Part shown: in pieces, positions 7,901 through 15,057 of the stretch
How positions within the stretch are numbered: position 1 is the stretch's first letter
Layout of the letters: each line of letters begins with the position of its first letter
Position numbers and translations under genes: made by a program
The notes under the pieces: generated by a model
What the model was told of the DNA's origin: nothing
The model's input: only the letters and a program-made list of their open reading frames with translations
The model's database searches: none
Assembly: GCA_033764095.1 (NCBI GenBank)
Contig: JANRJF010000421.1
Span: 1 to 33,379 of the forward strand
Direction of reading: 5' to 3'
DNA from: JBDTMT01 sp033764095
Lineage (GTDB): Bacteria; Desulfobacterota; Binatia; HRBIN30; CADEER01
DNA: 33,379 nucleotides

Positions 7901-9373
7901 GGTGCTGGTGACGGTGCCGGTCGCGGACGGCGTGCGCGTCGCCGTCCCGGTCGTGGTCGCCGTGCCGGTGCTGGTGCGGGTGATGGTCGCGGTGCTGCTC
8001 GGCGTGCGAGTCACTGTCGCGCTTGGTGTGGCGGTGGCGGTCGCGGTGCGGGTGGCGGTGGCGACGCCGGTCCTGGTGGCGGTGGCGGTGGGCGACGGGC
8101 AGGTGCTGACCGAGGCCACCCGCGTCTCCGGGAAGGCGACGCTCTTCGCCGCTCCCTGGTAGTCGTCGTAGTTGGCGCGCGAGTCGGGATAGACGTCGAC
8201 CAGTTGATTCGGCGCCGCGCTGTCGAGCGCGACGCGCAGGGTGATCGACGTCGAGGCGCCGATGTTGAGCAGGCCGAGGTTCCAGGTCAGGGTCTGACCG
8301 CTGACCGAAGTGGGCGACGGCGACGCCGAGCCGTCGACGTAGTGCACGCCGCTCGGCAGGATGTCGGTGACGACGATGTTGGTGCCGGCGATGTTGGTGA
8401 TGATGGTGGCGATCTCGTCGAAGATGCCCATCAGGTCCTGGCTGGTCGGCGACTCGAAGTAGGTGTCGGCGTTCGACGCCATCGACTTCAGCGTGTTGCG
8501 CGCCACGGTGGCGGTGGCCGGCGGCAGGTTCTCCAGATTGAGGCCGATGGTGAAGACGATGGTGCCGGCGTTCTTCGCCGCGGTGGCCTGGTCGATGGCG
8601 CTCTGCGTGCAGGCGTTGGCGGAGGTCGGCTCGGTCGGGCACGAGCTGCCGCCGGCGGTGCGGTTGGCGACGCCGTCGGTCAGCACCACCAGCACCCGCA
8701 CGGTCGGCGACGGCCGGCCGTTGCTGGCGATGTCCTGCTGGCCGCGCAGCACGCCGGCGCCGATGTTGGTGAAGCCGTTGGCGCTCAGGCCGTTGATCGC
8801 GGTCTTCACCGACGCCAGGTTGCTGGTCAACGTCTGGTTGAGCGTCGCGCTGTCGGCATAGGAGGTGAGGCCGGCGCGATCCTGCGTCGCGTCGAGGTCG
8901 TCGATCAGCTGCTTGGCGGCGTCCTTTGCGTCGGTGATCGGCTGCGGCGGGTTGCCGCCCTCATCGTCCATCGAGCCGGAGCGGTCGAAGACCAGCATCA
9001 CGTCGAGCGGCAGCTTCTCGGTCACCGGGTCGCCGGTGCCGGTCAGCTTCAGCGTGATCTTCGCTTCCTGGCAGACGTCGGTGGCGACCGCGGTCTTCGC
9101 GGCGCTCAGCGCCGGCGGCGTGCCGGTACAGCCGCGCAGCGCGTGGGTGACCGCGTCGATGATCTCGTCGACGGTCACGCGGCCATCCTGGTTGAAGTCG
9201 CCCGGGCACGGCGCACCCGGCTGGCAGCCGTCGAGCAGGGCGCGCTCGATGGTGATCAGCTCGTCGATCGTCACCTCGCCATTGCGGTTGAGGTCGCCCG
9301 CGCAGTCCTGTGCCGCCGCCGGGACGACGAGCGCCAGCCACACAACCAGACCGAAAGAGATCAAAACCCGCAT
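5000..9373 (-). CDS. Giant secreted VWA / choice-of-anchor A / DUF11 protein with Thr-rich stalks
   Basis: A 1457-residue exported protein. Order: signal peptide (1-22, ending PAAAQ); two EF-hand/dockerin-like repeats (GDLNRNGEVTIDEL and GDFNQDGRVTVDEI, about 26-82); a VWA domain (about 122-330) with an intact MIDAS start D130-R-S-G-S134 and LVVLTDGVAN; a DUF11-like segment (about 333-425); Thr-X stalk 1 (about 425-561); a choice-of-anchor A domain (about 563-834) ending NFAGDLSC; Thr-X stalk 2 (about 835-1306); a second DUF11 domain beginning LLQISKTSESLVSPGATL; then a terminal hydrophobic helix and RRR (LAALARRRL), like a MYXO-CTERM/PEP-CTERM-type sorting tail but without a recognised motif. 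A metal-dependent surface adhesin or matrix protein is the likely role. Confidence 0.9.
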   Translation of the reverse strand: MRVLISFGLVVWLALVVPAAAQDCAGDLNRNGEVTIDELITIERALLDGCQPGAPCPGDFNQDGRVTVDEIIDAVTHALRGCTGTPPALSAAKTAVATDVCQEAKITLKLTGTGDPVTEKLPLDVMLVFDRSGSMDDEGGNPPQPITDAKDAAKQLIDDLDATQDRAGLTSYADSATLNQTLTSNLASVKTAINGLSANGFTNIGAGVLRGQQDIASNGRPSPTVRVLVVLTDGVANRTAGGSSCPTEPTSANACTQSAIDQATAAKNAGTIVFTIGLNLENLPPATATVARNTLKSMASNADTYFESPTSQDLMGIFDEIATIITNIAGTNIVVTDILPSGVHYVDGSASPSPTSVSGQTLTWNLGLLNIGASTSITLRVALDSAAPNQLVDVYPDSRANYDDYQGAAKSVAFPETRVASVSTCPSPTATATRTGVATATRTATATATPSATVTRTPSSTATITRTSTGTATTTGTATRTPSATGTVTSTSTATATRTPTSSATPTRTNTASATPTVTITPTGTATASQTRTASLTATATASPTRTFTSTPTASATPTPTAPYCDSALNDLAVAFQQYDLITLGDLSTNSDVEGRLFVGGNFTSPLSSNLVTHLSLPTTDQAVSVVGNIVAGNPIQVQAGSLYIKGSTNGRTINFNGGGALVPDPNLSNAALTATLTGASSVLAATVANNAVTLPSGQPGPAKFTVTTTNSCGVAVFSVDGASLFNNSLVQQIELAPGSASTIVINVLGTTINWTDGNMVSQFTSPAWRARVLWNFPQATTVALGSRNFNGALLAPLAAVSAGGPLDGAVGVRSLTTTGEVHLPNFAGDLSCLCAPTPTPTATSTATPTASATRTATATPTSTATATPSNTPTRTSTATGTATSTATPTASGTATATPTSTATRTGTATGTATHSATPTATATRTHTATATVTPTFTPTSTATATATPTSSATSSATPTHTATATFTPTATATATHTFTPTNTATATPTHTATATPTHTPTHTATATATPTDTATATATPSDTPTASATPTNTPTDTATPTATVTQTFTPTSTATPTATGSATSTATFTATATATDTPTPTATATASATPTATHTSTPTATATPTDTDTPTATATATATASITATPTATASASATPTVTATSTGTPANTPTSSATPTSTATPTATRTSTATATGTATATATPSATASATRTASATPSSTPTATASFTATPTATASSTPTNTATFTATATVTLTWTATATVTGTPPATATATSTATASATPTATGTATSSATATTTGTATATPTATATPTATDTASATPSATETSTPGQPLLQISKTSESLVSPGATLVYTIEFGNVGSGTATGVVITETVPLATRFTAGSSSPGWSCPSGSPAGTVCTRAWSDLAPGETGTLYFAVIVDQQPSTNKIVNNVRITDSEGGSGDGGDSTPIGERAPALAPWALAAALLTLAALARRRL
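5455..6870 (-). repeat. Low-complexity Thr-Ala/Pro/Ser coding repeat (long stalk)
   Basis: About 1.4 kb of DNA reads on the minus strand as degenerate alternation of Thr codons (ACC/ACG) with Ala, Pro or Ser codons, giving TATATPT-like peptide for about 470 residues. At DNA level it is a degenerate 6-nt periodicity (GGTCGC / GGTGGC / GGCGTC words on the plus strand). The opposite strand stays open and reads as Val-Ala-Val-Gly, which is a shadow and not a gene. The region is prone to slippage and to assembly collapse, so its true length may differ. Confidence 0.9.
7690..8100 (-). repeat. Low-complexity Thr-rich coding repeat (short stalk)
   Basis: A second, shorter block of the same Thr-X coding repeat, about 137 residues, separates the VWA/DUF11 half of the protein from the choice-of-anchor A domain. 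It uses Arg (TRT, TRTP) and Ser more often than the long block, so it is not a recent exact copy of it. It is probably an extended, possibly O-glycosylated linker; glycosylation is inference. Confidence 0.85.
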
Positions 9374-9735
9374 CGCCGCCGAACCGAGGGCACCCTGTCT
9401 GCGCGCCAGCTGGCCCTGTGCAGCATCTGCCGTGCCACAGGGCCGATCATGTGGCGCCCGTGCTTCACGCCGTCTTCCGTTGCACTTCCGGTTGGCGCCG
9501 CCGCGTCAACTGACCGGAAATGGGCGGCCGTGGCAGCTCCCGGCGGCCGGCCGTCTACCTCGGCGGCGCCCGACCCGAGCGGTTCAGCCCGGCTGAGCGC
9601 CGGCAGCCGAGCACTGGAAGCCGAGGGCTGCGGCCGCCAGCTTCTCCTTGTCTAAGTTCCGGCGATCGGCGAGATTCGAGCGTCGCGCGCCTGATCGAGT
9701 CGATCGGCGCTCAGCCAGGGGGGAATGGGTCGGCC
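9374..9735. other. Divergent intergenic region (362 nt)
   Basis: This is the spacer between the divergent VWA gene (start 9373) and the protease (start 9736), so it should hold two promoters. I cannot point to a confident -35/-10 pair in this GC-rich sequence. A 7-bp inverted repeat, TTCCGGT (9486-9492) with ACCGGAA (9513-9519), separated by 20 nt, is a possible protein-binding site. A purine run AGGGGGGAA ends about 10 nt before the protease ATG. No riboswitch, RNA gene or small ORF is supported. Confidence 0.5.
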
Positions 9736-11547
9736 ATGCGAGCGGATCGCAGCGAGGGAGCGCGTCGGGCCCGCCGCCTCGCGGCCGCAGTCGCGTGGCT
9801 CGCCGGGCTGCTGCTGGTGCCGTCGCTGGTGCTGGCGCAGCGCGCGACCCTGCCGGGCGCGCTGCGGCCGCGCATCGTCAACGGGCTGGCGACGCGCGCC
9901 TGGCCGAACACCGGCGCGCTGCTGTACAGCGGCGGCGGACCGATCAACGCGAGCAACGCGGCGACGCAGTGCTCGGGCACGCTGATCGGGTGCGAGACCT
10001 TCCTGGTCGCCGCGCACTGCGTCGGCGATCCCTACCCGGGACACTACTGGGTCTATCTGCAGCACGCCGGGCTGATCGACGTGACCGCGGTGACGCGCCA
10101 TCCCGATTTCACCGACGCCAGCTTTCCGCTCTCCGACGTCGCGGTGCTGAAGCTCGGCCATTGGGTCACCGGCGTGGCGCCGGCGCTGCTCAATCAGACC
10201 GACCCGACGCCGTTCATCCCGGCCGCCGGCACCATCGTCGGCTTCGGCCAGTCGAGCGGCAACGCCAACGACTACGGCATCAAGCGCGTCGGGCAGGTGC
10301 AGACGGCGCACTGCGGGCCGACGGTGCCGAACGGCGCCGGCGACGCCGAGGAGGTGTGCTGGAATTTCCTCGCGCCGCTCGGGCCGCCGGGCAGCGACGC
10401 GAACACCTGCAACGGCGACTCCGGTGGTCCGCTGTTCCTCGACCTCGGGCTCGGCCCGGTGCTCGCCGGCGTCACCTCGGGTGGCACCAGCGTCGATTGC
10501 CGGCCGAGTGACTACAGCTACGACGCCAACGTCGCCGCCTACATGCCCTTCCTGTTGGCGCGGCTGGGCGGCGACGCGACCGCGACCTGCGGCGGTCTGC
10601 CAGCGGCCGGTGCGCCGGCCAACAGCGAGGCGGCGCACGACGGGCATCTCGATGCGCTGCACGGCGCCGACAGCTACTCGATCAGCGTGCCGCCCGGCGC
10701 CAACTCGCTGCGCGTCACGCTCAACGGCGAGGACGACGGCTTCTTCAATCCCGATCTCTACGTGCGCCTGGGTGGCGTCGCCGGACCGGGCAATGCCGAC
10801 TGCACCGCCGACGGCCGCATGGCGTACGGCGCCTGCGTCATCGACCTCCCGGCGCCGGGCAATTGGTCGATGACGGTGGCGCGCGTCCAGGGCGCCGGCG
10901 ACTATCAGCTCACCGCCACCGTCTTCGGCGGCGCCGCGCCGCAGTGCGGCAACGGCGTGCGCGAGTTCGACGAAGCCTGCGACGGCGCCGGCGACGACGC
11001 CTGGTGCGACGGGCTGTGCCGGCCCGACTGCACGTGCCCGGCGCCGGTCTGCGGCAACGGCGTGCGCGAACAGGGCGAGGCCTGCGACGGCAGCGCCGCG
11101 GCCGACTGCACCGGCGCCTGCGACGACACCTGTGCCTGCGCCGCCGCCTGCTCGATCGGCGACCTGTACGACGCGCGTCTGCGGCTCGATGCGGCGCGGC
11201 TCAAGTACCGTGCCCGCCTGCTCGACTTCGACGGCCAGTTCGACGGCGCCGACCCGCGCAACGGCCTGCGCTTCACCATCGCGCAGGGCAGCGCGTCGGC
11301 GACGCTGGAGATCCCCGCCGGCGATCCGGGCTGGTACGCCTCGCGGCCGGAGGTCGGCCGCTACCAGTGGCGCGGCAGCCTCAATGGCTTCACCCGCGTC
11401 AAGCTCACCGACCGCTCGGCGCAGTCCGGCACCTGGCGCATCATCGTGCTCGGCCGAGCGGTGCCGGGCGGCGCCGACTTCGACCTCGGCCAGGCGGTCG
11501 ACATCCACCTCGGCATCGACAACCAGTGCACCGACGACACGTTCTAG
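9736..11547 (+). CDS. Secreted trypsin-like serine protease with PPC and Cys-rich repeats
   Basis: A 603-residue exported chymotrypsin-fold (S1) protease. After a signal peptide (hydrophobic core LLLVPSLVLAQ) and a short propeptide, activation is expected at R46-I47 (PRIVNG). The catalytic triad is His94 (VAAHC), Asp134 (SDVAVLKL) and Ser229 (GDSGGPL). A pre-peptidase C-terminal-like beta domain follows (about 290-395), then two CGNGVRExxEACDG cysteine repeats from Cys404 (the second starts CGNGVREQGEACDG), then an unrecognised C-terminal beta-rich domain. The start at 9736 is chosen because a good purine run (AGGGGGGAA) precedes it and the signal peptide begins there. The TAG stop at 11545 is followed directly by the palindrome at 11561. 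Confidence 0.93.
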   Translation: MRADRSEGARRARRLAAAVAWLAGLLLVPSLVLAQRATLPGALRPRIVNGLATRAWPNTGALLYSGGGPINASNAATQCSGTLIGCETFLVAAHCVGDPYPGHYWVYLQHAGLIDVTAVTRHPDFTDASFPLSDVAVLKLGHWVTGVAPALLNQTDPTPFIPAAGTIVGFGQSSGNANDYGIKRVGQVQTAHCGPTVPNGAGDAEEVCWNFLAPLGPPGSDANTCNGDSGGPLFLDLGLGPVLAGVTSGGTSVDCRPSDYSYDANVAAYMPFLLARLGGDATATCGGLPAAGAPANSEAAHDGHLDALHGADSYSISVPPGANSLRVTLNGEDDGFFNPDLYVRLGGVAGPGNADCTADGRMAYGACVIDLPAPGNWSMTVARVQGAGDYQLTATVFGGAAPQCGNGVREFDEACDGAGDDAWCDGLCRPDCTCPAPVCGNGVREQGEACDGSAAADCTGACDDTCACAAACSIGDLYDARLRLDAARLKYRARLLDFDGQFDGADPRNGLRFTIAQGSASATLEIPAGDPGWYASRPEVGRYQWRGSLNGFTRVKLTDRSAQSGTWRIIVLGRAVPGGADFDLGQAVDIHLGIDNQCTDDTF

Positions 11548-11560
11548 TTCCCCGGTTGCT

Positions 11561-11659
11561 CTTCCCCCCCTTTGAGAAAGCGGGGCTAGGGGGGATTTCC
11601 CGACCGACGCCGGTTGCGAAAATCCCCCCTCACCCCCCTTTTTCAAAGGGGGGAAACGG
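11561..11659. repeat. Intergenic inverted repeat, poly-C/CTTTGA class
   Basis: The left arm (11561-11600) reads CTTCCCCCCCTTTGAGAAAG and continues to GGGGGGATTTCC. The right arm (11618-11659) is its near reverse complement. They could form a long hairpin with a loop of about 17 nt. The element fills the gap between the protease stop and the GDPD start at 11670, and the G/A-rich end of the right arm lies at or next to the ribosome-binding region of the next gene. Related G-run/CTTTGA palindromes are, to my knowledge, common in cyanobacterial and deltaproteobacterial genomes. Confidence 0.9.
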
Positions 11660-11669
11660 AAAGGGCGGA

Positions 11670-12542
11670 ATGCGGCTCGTCCTCGCTTTCCTTCTCCTGT
11701 CGCTCGCCGCCTGCGGTGATGGCAGCGACGATGGCAGCCCGCCGGCGAACGAGACCGTGCGCGCGCGCATTGCGGCGCTGGCGCCGGCGGCGAATCTGGC
11801 GCATCGCGGCCAGGGGCCGACGCGGCCGCGTGGCGCGCTGCCGGAGAACTCGCTGGCCGCCTTTCGCGCCGCCATGGCGCAGGGCGCCGACGGCGTCGAG
11901 CTCGACGTCGAGCTGACGCGCGACGGGCAGCTGGTGGTGATGCACGACGACGGCTTCGACCGCACCACCACCTGTCGCGGCTGCGCGAACGACTTCACGC
12001 TGGCCGAGGCGCGCCGCTGTGCGCTGCTCGACGGCGCCAAGCAGCCGACCGACCAGGTGCCGCCGATGCTGGCCGAGGTCTATGACGCGATCGGCCCCGA
12101 CGCGCTGGTCAACGTCGAGATGAAGGTGTTCGGTCCCGCCTGCCGCACCGCCGACAGCGGCCCCGAGGTGCTGGCGCGCACGACGGCGGCCGAGATCCGC
12201 CGCCTCGGCGTCGCGCGGCGCACGCTGGTCTCGTCGTTCGACGAAGCGGCGCTGGTCGAGCTGCGGCGCGTCGACGCCGGCCTCTACGCGGCGCTGCTCT
12301 ACGGCGCACTGCAGCCGGGCGTCGTCGATCACGTCGCGGCGCTCGGGTTCGACGCCATTCATCCGTTCTGGAGCGGCGTCGACGCCGCCGAGACGGCGCG
12401 CGCGCGCAGCCTCGGGCTGCAGGTCAATCTGTGGACGGTGAACACCGAGCCGTTCCTGCGCCAGTCGTTGGCGAAGCGACCGACGGCGATCATCACCGAC
12501 GAGCCGGGTGTGCTGCGGTCGGTGCTCGATTCGACGCCTTGA
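11670..12542 (+). CDS. Lipoprotein glycerophosphodiester phosphodiesterase
   Basis: A 290-residue GDPD-family TIM barrel hydrolysing glycerophosphodiesters to glycerol-3-phosphate and alcohol. A lipoprotein signal (LLLSLAAC, lipid Cys15) predicts membrane anchoring outside the cytoplasm. Catalytic features are visible: NLAHRG (His45, Arg46), PENS (Glu60), VELDVELT (Glu77, Asp79) and MHDD (His92), with LVNVEMK and the C-terminal LGLQVNLWTVNTE typical of the family. The ATG at 11670 is preceded by AAGGGCGGA, derived from or next to the upstream palindrome. Translation in the same frame is open far upstream, but that part is antisense-like noise over the protease. Its TGA overlaps the edge of the next palindrome. 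Confidence 0.95.
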   Translation: MRLVLAFLLLSLAACGDGSDDGSPPANETVRARIAALAPAANLAHRGQGPTRPRGALPENSLAAFRAAMAQGADGVELDVELTRDGQLVVMHDDGFDRTTTCRGCANDFTLAEARRCALLDGAKQPTDQVPPMLAEVYDAIGPDALVNVEMKVFGPACRTADSGPEVLARTTAAEIRRLGVARRTLVSSFDEAALVELRRVDAGLYAALLYGALQPGVVDHVAALGFDAIHPFWSGVDAAETARARSLGLQVNLWTVNTEPFLRQSLAKRPTAIITDEPGVLRSVLDSTP

Positions 12543-12543
12543 C

Positions 12544-12595
12544 CACCACGACACGGCGGCACAACGGCACCACGCTGTGTCGCCGTGTCGTGGTG
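12544..12595. repeat. Intergenic inverted repeat, CGACACGG-word class
   Basis: Arms of 20 nt (12544-12563 and 12576-12595) differ at one position; the left arm starts CACCACGACACGG. The loop is 12 nt. The element lies between the convergent stops of the GDPD gene (12542) and the phosphotransferase gene (12605) and leaves almost no other sequence. Its position fits a bidirectional transcription terminator, although there is no T-run. Confidence 0.9.
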
Positions 12596-12604
12596 TCGTT
12601 GTGG

Positions 12605-13660
12605 TTACCGCAGTTTCGGATCAGCCGACGCGTCGGCGATCGCCAGCGCACGCATTGCCAGCGCGCCGGAGGGGCGCTGCATGCCGGCGAAGCCCTCGCC
12701 GAGCGTCTTGCCCTGCAGGTAGCGGGCAAAGATACCCTCGCTGATGATCGCCAGCTTGTAGAGCGCCAGCACCTGGTAGAAGTCGATCGACGCCGGATCG
12801 CGCCCGCTGCGCCGCGCGTACTCCGCGACCAGCTCGGCGCGGCGCAGGTAGCCGTCCTGCATGGTGAACGACGAGACGCTGCCGATGCTCGCCGCGTCGA
12901 GCTCGTCGCCCGGGTCGGCCCAGTAGATGAGCGTATAGCCGAGGTCGGCGAGCGGATCGCCGAGCGTCGCCATCTCCCAGTCGAAGACGGCGATGACCCG
13001 GCCGGGGTCGTGCGGATCGAGCGCCAGGTTCCCGAGCCGGAAGTCGCCGTGCACGATGGTCGGCGGCGGCGAGCTCGGCAGCGCGCGGCGCAGGCGCTCG
13101 GCGAGCACGTCGATCTCCGGCAGCGGGCCGGTCTTGGAGCGCTCCCACTGCTGCGCCCAGCGCCGCACCTGCCGTTCGACGTAGCCCTCGGGATGGCCGA
13201 ACCCCTCCAGGCCGACGGCGCGGTAGTCCACCGCGTGCAGCCGCACCATGGTGTCGACCAGCGCCAGGCTGACGGCGCGGCGCTGGGCGGGGGTGTCGGC
13301 GTAGCCCTGCGGCGGCGCCGTCGCCAGCACCACGCCGGGGCGGTACTCCATCACGTAGAAGGGCATGTCGTTGACCGCCGCGTCCTCGCACAGCGCCAGC
13401 GGCCGCGCGACCGGCACGTCGGTGTCGGCGAGCGCCGCCAGCACGCGGTACTCGCGCGCCATGTCGTGCGCCGTCGGCAGCACGTGCCCGAGCGGCGGCC
13501 GCCGCAGCACCCATTCCTGTCCGCCGCCGCGCACCAGGTAGGTCAGGTTCGAGCGGCCACCACTGATCAACGAGAACTCGAGCGGCACATCGCCGCCCGG
13601 CACCCGCTCGGCAAAGAAGCGCGACACGTTGGGGAGGTTGATGCCGGCGATTTCGGACAT
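12605..13660 (-). CDS. APH-type phosphotransferase family protein (ACAD10/11-kinase-like)
   Basis: A 351-residue kinase-like protein. The N-lobe has ISGGRSNLTYLV (nucleotide loop region) and WVLRRPPLGHVLPTAHDMARE (lysine/arginine and helix C region, as in acyl-CoA-dehydrogenase-associated kinases). The catalytic loop is HGDFRLGN (Asp206, Asn211) and the metal-binding aspartate is in FDWEMATLGDPLADLGY (Asp227). This subfamily is typically linked to acyl-CoA metabolism; mammalian ACAD10/11 kinases phosphorylate 4-hydroxy acids or acyl-CoAs. An aminoglycoside-resistance role is unlikely from this subtype. It ends at the palindrome at 12544-12595 and begins just before another at 13678-13804. Confidence 0.9.
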   Translation of the reverse strand: MSEIAGINLPNVSRFFAERVPGGDVPLEFSLISGGRSNLTYLVRGGGQEWVLRRPPLGHVLPTAHDMAREYRVLAALADTDVPVARPLALCEDAAVNDMPFYVMEYRPGVVLATAPPQGYADTPAQRRAVSLALVDTMVRLHAVDYRAVGLEGFGHPEGYVERQVRRWAQQWERSKTGPLPEIDVLAERLRRALPSSPPPTIVHGDFRLGNLALDPHDPGRVIAVFDWEMATLGDPLADLGYTLIYWADPGDELDAASIGSVSSFTMQDGYLRRAELVAEYARRSGRDPASIDFYQVLALYKLAIISEGIFARYLQGKTLGEGFAGMQRPSGALAMRALAIADASADPKLR

Positions 13661-13677
13661 TGGGGGTCAGTAGCGGA

Positions 13678-13804
13678 AACCGGTGAGGCAGTGAACCGGT
13701 GAGCCGGTGTGCCAGTGAGCCGGTGAAGAGCAGTCGCGTCGCGGATCCGTATTCATCGCCTTCGACTGGCTGACTGGCTCACCGGCTCAACCGGCGTACC
13801 GGCT
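13678..13804. repeat. Intergenic inverted repeat, ACCGGTGAG-word class (copy 1)
   Basis: The left part (13678-13727) iterates ACCGGTGAG / GCCAGTGAG-type words about five times. The right part (13761-13804) carries the same words inverted (GGCTCACCGGCTCAACCGG and neighbours). About 33 nt of unrelated sequence lies between them. The element fills most of the spacer between the divergent phosphotransferase (start 13660) and amidohydrolase (start 13860) genes. Confidence 0.85.
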
Positions 13805-13859
13805 CTAGTCAGGTCCCGCCGCTGTTGATTACAGTGCCGCAGCCAGAAGGGGGCGCGCC

Positions 13860-14936
13860 ATGCATCCACTCTACTCGTGCGACGACCATCTCGATCTGTG
13901 GACGTTGCCCGTCGATCTGTGGTCGGCGCGCTTGCCGGCTGCGATTCGGGAGCGCGGGCCGCGCGTCGAGCAGCAGGGCGACCTCCATTGGTGGGTGTGC
14001 GACGGGGCGATGCTGGGGCCGAGCGGGCTGAAGATGCTCGGCGACTACAATGCGACGACGCGCGCCGGCCTCGAGGACGACGGCTTTCGCGCCAGCACGC
14101 CGGCGCTGCGGCTGCGCGACATGGACCTCGACGGACTGCGCGCTTCGGTGATCTACGGGCCGTCGCTGTTCGGCCTGCCGATCGCCGATCAGGAGCTCAA
14201 GGCGACCTGTCTACGCGCCTACAACGACTGGGCGGACGAGTTCAACGCGTACGACCGCAACCGTCTCTGCGTGCTGCCGGTGCTGCCGACGCACAGCCCG
14301 CAGGCGGCGATCGGCGAGCTCGAGCGCGTTGCCCGGCTCGGCCATCGCGGCGCCATCATCAGCCCGTTCGAGTTTCGCGTCGCCGACCCGGCCTGGGACG
14401 GCCTGTGGGCGGCGGCGGCGGAGACGCGCCTGCCGCTCAGCTTCCACATCGGCCACGGCACCTCGTATCTGAAGGTCGCGCCGGGAAGTTGGGAGCTGGC
14501 CGCCTTCGCCTCGGTGGCGCCGATGCAACTCGACGAGCCGCTGGCGGCGATGATCTTCTCCGGTGCGCTGGAGCGCCATCCGCACATGCGCCTGGTGCTC
14601 GCCGAGTCCGGCATCGGCTGGATCCCGTACTTCATCCACCGCATGGACCAGACCGGCGCCAAGCACGTGCCGAAGGCGACCGACTACCAGATCAAGGCGA
14701 AGCCGAGCGAGATCTTCCGCAACCAGGTGTACGCCACCTTCGAAGAGGAACCGCTCGGCCCGCAGCTCATCCCGCTGCTCGGCCCCGACAACTTCATGTG
14801 GGCGTCGGACTACCCGCACCCCGACAGCACTTTTCCGCACTCCGCCGACGCCATCGCCGCAGCCTTCGCCGGCCTCGACGAATCCATCATCCGCAAGGTG
14901 ACCGCTGAGAACTGCGCGGCGTTGTACCGATTCTGA
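13860..14936 (+). CDS. Amidohydrolase family 2 (ACMSD-like) metal-dependent hydrolase
   Basis: A 358-residue TIM-barrel protein of the amidohydrolase-2 superfamily (COG2159 type). Family landmarks are the N-terminal CDDHLDLW (in place of DxHxH, so one metal ligand is altered), a central LPLSFHIGHG, LVLAESGIGWIPYFIHRMD, and the C-terminal MWASDYPHPDSTFPHS, which carries the conserved aspartate and is typical of decarboxylases/hydrolases acting on ring-cleavage or CoA-related acids. The substrate is unknown. An AGAAGGGGG Shine-Dalgarno run ends about 5 nt upstream of the ATG. Members next to acyl-CoA genes are frequent in catabolic bacteria. A palindrome with a perfect 35-bp arm begins 10 nt after its stop. 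Confidence 0.88.
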   Translation: MHPLYSCDDHLDLWTLPVDLWSARLPAAIRERGPRVEQQGDLHWWVCDGAMLGPSGLKMLGDYNATTRAGLEDDGFRASTPALRLRDMDLDGLRASVIYGPSLFGLPIADQELKATCLRAYNDWADEFNAYDRNRLCVLPVLPTHSPQAAIGELERVARLGHRGAIISPFEFRVADPAWDGLWAAAAETRLPLSFHIGHGTSYLKVAPGSWELAAFASVAPMQLDEPLAAMIFSGALERHPHMRLVLAESGIGWIPYFIHRMDQTGAKHVPKATDYQIKAKPSEIFRNQVYATFEEEPLGPQLIPLLGPDNFMWASDYPHPDSTFPHSADAIAAAFAGLDESIIRKVTAENCAALYRF

Positions 14937-14946
14937 AAGAAGTCAA

Positions 14947-15047
14947 AACGGAACCACGGATGAACACAGATGAACACGGATCTGGAAACAAAGACTTCTG
15001 AAGCAGTTCTCTATCCGTGTTCATCTGTGTTCATCCGTGGTTCCGTT
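14947..15047. repeat. Intergenic perfect 35-bp inverted repeat, GATGAACACA-word class
   Basis: The arms 14947-14981 and 15013-15047 are exact reverse complements over 35 nt (left arm starts AACGGAACCACGGATGAACA). Each arm holds about three degenerate copies of a 10-nt GATGAACACR word. The loop is 31 nt. The element lies between the amidohydrolase stop (14936) and the BKACE start (15058), leaving 10 nt on each side. Confidence 0.95.
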
Positions 15048-15057
15048 CTCTGAACCC

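Noticed and set aside
9520..9735. Upstream extension of the protease reading frame
   Set aside because: The frame is open, but the sequence is arginine/proline-rich noise. The signal peptide and Shine-Dalgarno place the start at 9736.
9374..9735. A riboswitch or structured RNA in the long divergent spacer
   Set aside because: No known aptamer motif is recognised, and GC-rich spacers fold by chance.
10863..11669. Long N-terminal extension of the GDPD frame
   Set aside because: It overlaps the protease gene in another frame and runs through the palindrome. The lipoprotein signal begins at 11670.
12605..13660. Aminoglycoside resistance kinase
   Set aside because: The motifs fit the acyl-CoA-dehydrogenase-associated kinase subgroup, and the neighbours are catabolic.
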